Of a DNA stretch of 64,000 nt, positions 60,521-64,000 are shown piece by piece. The position numbers and the translations under genes are program-made. Under the pieces are notes generated by a model that was given only the letters and a program-made list of their open reading frames with translations, searched no databases and was not told the origin of the DNA. Within the stretch, counting starts at the first letter, position 1. The number at the start of each line of letters is the position of its first letter. This stretch comes from Cellulomonas humilata. GTDB taxonomy: Bacteria > Actinomycetota > Actinomycetes > Actinomycetales > Cellulomonadaceae. The stretch is from NCBI RefSeq assembly GCF_013359775.1, contig NZ_JABMCI010000054.1, positions 60,757-124,756 of the forward strand, written 5' to 3'.

Positions 60521-62086
60521 ATGCCGACCTATCTGTCGCCCGGCGTCTACGTCGAGGAGGTGGAGGCGGGATCTCGACCCATCGAAGGAGTCGGGACCTC
60601 GGTCGCCGCGTTCGTCGGCATGGCCGCGAAGGGCCCGTTCAACCATCCGACGCTGGTGTCCAACTGGACGCAGTTCTCCGAGGCGTTCGGTGACTTCCTG
60701 CCGGGCTCGTACCTGGCCCACGCCGTGTACGGGTACTTCCTGAACGGCGGCAGCACCGCGTACGTCGTCCGGATCGGCCAGGACGCCGTCGAGGGCGCCG
60801 AGGAGATCCGCAGCAGGGCGACGCCCAAGGCGCTCCCGGCCGGCGCGCAGGCCGTGATCGGCGCGTACCGGGTCCAGGCGTCGGACAAGGCGCCCAAGAA
60901 CAAGAAGCTGAGCGTCGAGATCGCCGACCCCGGGGGCGAGAGCCCGCCGGACGACCAGTTCAAGCTCGTCGTCCACGTCGACGGCAAGGAGTCGGAGACG
61001 TACGACAACGTCACCACCAAGCGCGGCGACGACAACGTGGCGACCAAGGTGAACCAGTTCAGCAAGCTCATCACCATCGAGGAGCTCGCGTCGGGGAGCG
61101 CGCTGGCCAAGCCCGACAAGGGCACCGCCGACCTGGTGGTGCCGGAGCCCGAGCCCGAGCCGCCCGCCACCGAGGACCTCGGCGCCGACGACTACATCGG
61201 CGATGCCGCCGACCGCACCGGGTTCAGCGGTCTGGAGGCCATCGACGAGGTCACGATCGTGGCGGTGCCCGACCTGGTGGCCGCCCTCGAGCAGGGTGCG
61301 ATCGACCTGGAGACGTTCCAGGCCGTGCAGCTCGCGATGATCGCGCACTGCGAGCTGATGGGGAACCGCATGGCGATCCTCGACCCGCCGCCCAACCTCA
61401 ACCCGCAGCAGATGAAGGACTGGCGGGTGGACGGCGCCGGCTACGACTCGAAGTACGCGACCGTCTACTGGCCCTACGTCAAGGTGTTCGACCCCGCTAC
61501 GGGTGCCAACCGGTTCGTACCGCCGTCGGGACACATCGCCGGCATCTGGGCGCGCAACGACGAGTCCCGCGGCGTGCACAAGGCGCCCGCCAACGAGGTC
61601 GTCCGCGGCGTCATCACCCTGGCCACGCAGATCACGCGCGCCGAGCACAACCTGCTCAACCCGGTGGGCATCAACGCGATCCGCGCGTTCCCGGGCCGTG
61701 GGGTGCGGGTGTGGGGCGCCCGGACGCTCTCGTCCGACCCGGCCTGGCGCTACATCAACGTCCGGCGGCTCTTCAACTACCTGGAGGAGTCGATCCTGGT
61801 CGGCACCCAGTGGGTGGTGTTCGAGCCCAACGACGACGCCCTGTGGGCACGCATCCGCCGGACCATCGGCGCGTTCCTGGTCAACGAGTGGCGCAAGGGG
61901 GCGCTGTTCGGGCTCAGTCCCGAGGAGGCGTTCTTCGTGCAGTGCGACCGGGAGACGAACCCCGCGGAGGCCATCGACGCCGGGCAGGTCACCTGCCGCA
62001 TCGGCGTCGCCCCGGTCAAGCCGGCCGAGTTCGTCATCTTCCAGCTCTCGCAGTTCTCCGGCGGCACCAGCCTCGCGGCCGAGTGA
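60521..62086 (+). CDS. Contractile tail sheath protein
   Basis: A 521-aa phage-tail-sheath family protein. The N-terminus reads MPTYLSPGVYVEEVEAGSRP and VAAFVGMAAKGPFNHP, typical of the linker arm and core entry. A variable surface insertion lies at about 90-230, with an Asp/Glu/Pro-rich stretch. The conserved C-terminal domain (about 370-521) includes LNPVGINAIRAFPGRGVRVWGARTL and INVRRLFNYLEESILVGTQWVVFE. It contracts to drive the tube. A strong GAGGAGGGG site precedes the ATG. Its long insert may define the sheath exterior. Confidence 0.97.
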   Translation: MPTYLSPGVYVEEVEAGSRPIEGVGTSVAAFVGMAAKGPFNHPTLVSNWTQFSEAFGDFLPGSYLAHAVYGYFLNGGSTAYVVRIGQDAVEGAEEIRSRATPKALPAGAQAVIGAYRVQASDKAPKNKKLSVEIADPGGESPPDDQFKLVVHVDGKESETYDNVTTKRGDDNVATKVNQFSKLITIEELASGSALAKPDKGTADLVVPEPEPEPPATEDLGADDYIGDAADRTGFSGLEAIDEVTIVAVPDLVAALEQGAIDLETFQAVQLAMIAHCELMGNRMAILDPPPNLNPQQMKDWRVDGAGYDSKYATVYWPYVKVFDPATGANRFVPPSGHIAGIWARNDESRGVHKAPANEVVRGVITLATQITRAEHNLLNPVGINAIRAFPGRGVRVWGARTLSSDPAWRYINVRRLFNYLEESILVGTQWVVFEPNDDALWARIRRTIGAFLVNEWRKGALFGLSPEEAFFVQCDRETNPAEAIDAGQVTCRIGVAPVKPAEFVIFQLSQFSGGTSLAAE

Positions 62087-62124
62087 CCCAGTGACCCACG
62101 ACCACCAAGGATGGTGACTGACAG

Positions 62125-62574
62125 ATGGCGCTCCCCGACGACTTCGACCTCGCGACCGCGTACGCGTTCAGCGTGAAGATCGACGGCATCCAGATCCCGC
62201 ACGTCATGGAGGTCAGCGGCCTGAAGGCCGAGGTCGACAAGGTGACCTTCCAGCAGCAGGGGCAGGACGGAAAGTTCGTCACGCGCCAGATGATGGGGCG
62301 CCAGAAGGCCGGCGAGTTCAAGGTCAAGCGCGGCCTCACGGACTCGACGACCGTGACCGACTGGCTCAAGGCGGTGTTCGAGGGCAAGCTCTCCGAGGCC
62401 CGCAAGACCGCCGAGGTGGCCATCTACACGTCCGACAACCAGATCCTGAAGCGGATGAACTTCCGCAACGTCTGGGTCAAGGACGTCGAGCTCGGGGGCA
62501 CCCTCAAGGCCGGGTCCACCGAGCCGCTGTCGGAGACGTTCACGGTCTGCTGGGACGAGATGGAGTTCGCCTGA
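62125..62574 (+). CDS. Contractile system inner tube protein (phage tail tube family)
   Basis: A 149-aa tube protein: DFDLATAYAFSVKIDGIQIPHVMEVSGLK, then VDKVTFQQQGQDGKFVTRQMMG and FRNVWVKDVELGGTLKAGS. Stacked hexamers form the rigid inner needle. The length fits the Pvc1/Afp1-type tube. The start lies 38 bases after the sheath stop, with a weak AAGGA ribosome site 15 bases upstream. The TGATG overlap couples it to the next gene. Confidence 0.96.
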   Translation: MALPDDFDLATAYAFSVKIDGIQIPHVMEVSGLKAEVDKVTFQQQGQDGKFVTRQMMGRQKAGEFKVKRGLTDSTTVTDWLKAVFEGKLSEARKTAEVAIYTSDNQILKRMNFRNVWVKDVELGGTLKAGSTEPLSETFTVCWDEMEFA

Positions 62575-63026
62575 TGCGACGCTCCTCGCTCCCGCTCGCC
62601 CTGGACGAGCAGGCCGTCGACGAGCAGCCCGACGGCCGCCCGCCGCGGCGCGAGGCGCTGCGCACCGAGTTCGACTTCCTGCTGCCGCGCGGCTACCTGG
62701 ACGCCGACGGCGTGCTGCACCGCAGCGGCACCATGCGGCTGGCCACGGCGCGCGACGAGCTGCTCCCCCTGTACGACGCGCGGGTGCAGGAGAACCCGGC
62801 CTTCACCACCGTCGTGCTGCTCAGCCGGGTGATCACGTCCCTCGGGTCGCTGACCGCGGTGTCGTCGAACGTCGTGGAGAACATGTTCGCGTCGGACGTG
62901 GCGTTCCTCCAGGACCTCTACCGCCGGATCAACGCCGAGGGGCACACCCGCGCCGCGGTGACCTGCCCGTCCTGCGCGCACCGGTTCGACGTCGACCTGT
63001 CCGGTGGGCGCCTGGGGGAATCGTGA
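62574..63026 (+). CDS. Phage tail assembly-like protein with C-terminal zinc finger
   Basis: A 150-aa protein. RTEFDFLLPRGYLDADGVLHRSGTMRLATARDE leads into a helical core (LLSRVITSLGSLTAVSSNVVENMF), and the C-terminus has CPSCAHRF, a half zinc ribbon. This is the standard small gene between the tube and DUF6760 genes in actinobacterial eCIS loci. It is probably a baseplate- or tail-assembly factor. Its start overlaps the tube stop (TGATG), and its own stop overlaps the DUF6760 start (GTGA). Confidence 0.85.
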   Translation: MRRSSLPLALDEQAVDEQPDGRPPRREALRTEFDFLLPRGYLDADGVLHRSGTMRLATARDELLPLYDARVQENPAFTTVVLLSRVITSLGSLTAVSSNVVENMFASDVAFLQDLYRRINAEGHTRAAVTCPSCAHRFDVDLSGGRLGES

Positions 63027-63181
63027 CGTACGCGCCCGAACGGATCCACCAGGAGGTCGCGTACGTCGCCTACCACTTCCACTGGTCGCTCGACGCGATC
63101 CTCGACCTCGAGCACCCCCAGCGCCTGCGCTACGTGCAGGAGATCGCGGCGATCAACCGCCGGATGACCGAGGAGCGCTGA
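63023..63181 (+). CDS. DUF6760 small eCIS protein
   Basis: A 52-aa protein reading VTYAPERIHQEVAYVAYHFHWSLDAILDLEHPQRLRYVQEI, close to the DUF6760 pattern found next to tube genes in actinobacterial eCIS clusters. Its function is unknown; a helical, Tyr/His-rich body suggests a small structural or chaperone role. It starts with GTG in a GTGA overlap and ends 1 base before the next ATG. Confidence 0.85.
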   Translation: MTYAPERIHQEVAYVAYHFHWSLDAILDLEHPQRLRYVQEIAAINRRMTEER

Positions 63182-63182
63182 G

Positions 63183-64000
63183 ATGCGCTGGCCGTGGCAG
63201 CGGGCACGGCCCCCGCTCGGCGCGCCGACCGTGCAGCGTGTCGCCGGACCGCCCGCCGAGTCGCGCGCCGGCTGGGCGTTCCTGCCGCCGCTCCAGCGCA
63301 CCGTGGGCGACGCCGAGCTGACGAGTGCACCGATGGCCTTCGTGGACGCGCTGCCCACGCGGGCGCGCCCGATGCTCACCGGCCCGATGTCGCACGCCGT
63401 CAGCCCGGTCGCGCCGTCCGGGGTGCTCGACGGCGACGGCGGCCGCCTGGCGACGCCCTCCACGCGGTCGTCGGACATCGACCTGGCGCTCGTGCCGCCC
63501 GCCCCCCGACCGACCCCCGGGCGGCCCGCCGTGGCCGTGCAGCGCCAGGCAACCGGCACCCTGGTGGGCCTCGGTGCGCCTCCTGCCGACGTCCCCCCGC
63601 TGCACGCGGTGCCCCTGGACACCGACCTGGAGGGAGCGGCGGCAGACGGCGAGGGCTTGGGCGGGCCGGAGTGGCCGGCCCCCGTCGGCGACGTGCCGAT
63701 CCTGTCGGCCCCGGACGGTGACGTCCCGGTCCCGTCGGTGGCGGTGGCTGGCACCCCGGTCCCGTCGGCCCCGGCCGGTGCCCTGCCGATCCCGTGGGCG
63801 GCGGCCGGCGCGCCGACGGGACCCGGGGCCCAGCGCTCGGCGACCCCGCTCGTCCCGGCGCCACCCGCCGCGGACCGCGCGGGCTCCGAGGAGGGCGCCA
63901 CGTTCGTCGAGCTGCCGTCCCGGCTCGCGGGACGGGAGCCCGACCCCGCCCCACCCGCGACGGTCCAGCGCCGCATCGGGCTCGGCGCACCGCTGCGGGC
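63183..64000 (+). CDS. Pro/Ala-rich eCIS protein with recurrent QR motifs, cut by right edge
   Basis: Partial, 272 visible codons and still open at the right edge. It starts MRWPWQRARPPLGAPTVQRVAGPP. The visible part is low-complexity, rich in Pro, Ala, Gly, Val and Asp, with no membrane segment. Motifs of form VQR or LQR recur: TVQRVAG, PLQRTVGD, AVQRQATG, GAQRSATP and TVQRRIGLG. The same motif occurs in the DUF4157 protein of this locus (LQRTAGN, VVQRE, FVQRE). It resembles disordered eCIS-linked proteins, and may be a tape-measure-like or payload-binding partner. The rest lies outside the window. Confidence 0.8.
   Translation, partial: MRWPWQRARPPLGAPTVQRVAGPPAESRAGWAFLPPLQRTVGDAELTSAPMAFVDALPTRARPMLTGPMSHAVSPVAPSGVLDGDGGRLATPSTRSSDIDLALVPPAPRPTPGRPAVAVQRQATGTLVGLGAPPADVPPLHAVPLDTDLEGAAADGEGLGGPEWPAPVGDVPILSAPDGDVPVPSVAVAGTPVPSAPAGALPIPWAAAGAPTGPGAQRSATPLVPAPPAADRAGSEEGATFVELPSRLAGREPDPAPPATVQRRIGLGAPLR

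Noticed and set aside
56902..64000. Prophage with contractile tail
   Set aside because: No capsid, portal, terminase, integrase or lysis genes. DUF4157, DUF4255, AAA and DUF6760 are eCIS markers.
49135..64000. Type VI secretion system
   Set aside because: The sheath is a single phage-type protein rather than TssB/TssC, and no TssJLM membrane complex is seen.

Overview
The window is a chromosomal segment of a very GC-rich actinobacterium. Gene content (late competence pair comEA/comEC, actinobacterial-type phosphoenolpyruvate carboxylase, GTG starts, many apparently leaderless promoters) suggests a member of Micrococcales, perhaps Cellulomonas or a relative. That genus guess is inference, not something the sequence proves. 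No tRNA, rRNA, CRISPR array, transposase or integrase was seen, and no gene-free stretch exceeds about 220 bases.

Left part (1-28.8 kb) is ordinary core chromosome. In order: comEC (cut by the left edge), comEA, a DegV protein and leuS on the minus strand; a HerA-like ATPase; an MFS exporter and a DtxR/MntR-type repressor; a lectin-repeat D-Ala-D-Ala carboxypeptidase-like exoprotein with a perfect CRP-type site in front; a membrane metallophosphoesterase; an F420-type oxidoreductase; a VOC protein; a MarR repressor facing a 67-codon gene across an inverted repeat; a lipoprotein; a frameshifted CHAD gene facing a CYTH gene; an FtsX-type ABC exporter pair; a DEAD-box helicase with a strong terminator; a YedY-like molybdoenzyme coupled to a ferredoxin-reductase-like protein; ppc; and a ketopantoate reductase.

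Middle part (28.8-43.7 kb, minus strand) is a tightly coupled five-gene operon of about 15 kb. It encodes a PhoD-like metallophosphatase, a DUF6603-like giant protein and three giant proteins of unknown function (939, 1372 and 578 aa). Start and stop codons overlap or nearly touch at every junction. It has no signs of phage or transposon origin and is the best candidate here for an undescribed system.

From 43.8 to 49.1 kb housekeeping-like genes return: gltD without gltB, a DosS-like double-GAF histidine kinase with a DosR-box-like palindrome in its promoter, and a zinc alcohol dehydrogenase, cupin and DUF2255 run.

Right part (49.1-64 kb, continuing beyond the edge) is an extracellular contractile injection system (eCIS) locus. 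A minus-strand operon encodes a coiled-coil single-pass membrane protein, a PAAR spike tip and a zinc-ribbon/Ig-like/four-TM protein. Diverging from it are a LuxR-type regulator, a large secreted TolB-propeller protein, then the core structural genes: Pvc16-like DUF4255 cap, Pvc15-like AAA+ ATPase, DUF4157 eCIS-core protein, sheath, inner tube, a tail-assembly-like zinc-finger protein, DUF6760, and a Pro/Ala-rich protein with recurrent QR motifs that is cut by the window edge. The remaining baseplate, spike and tape-measure genes are expected to the right.
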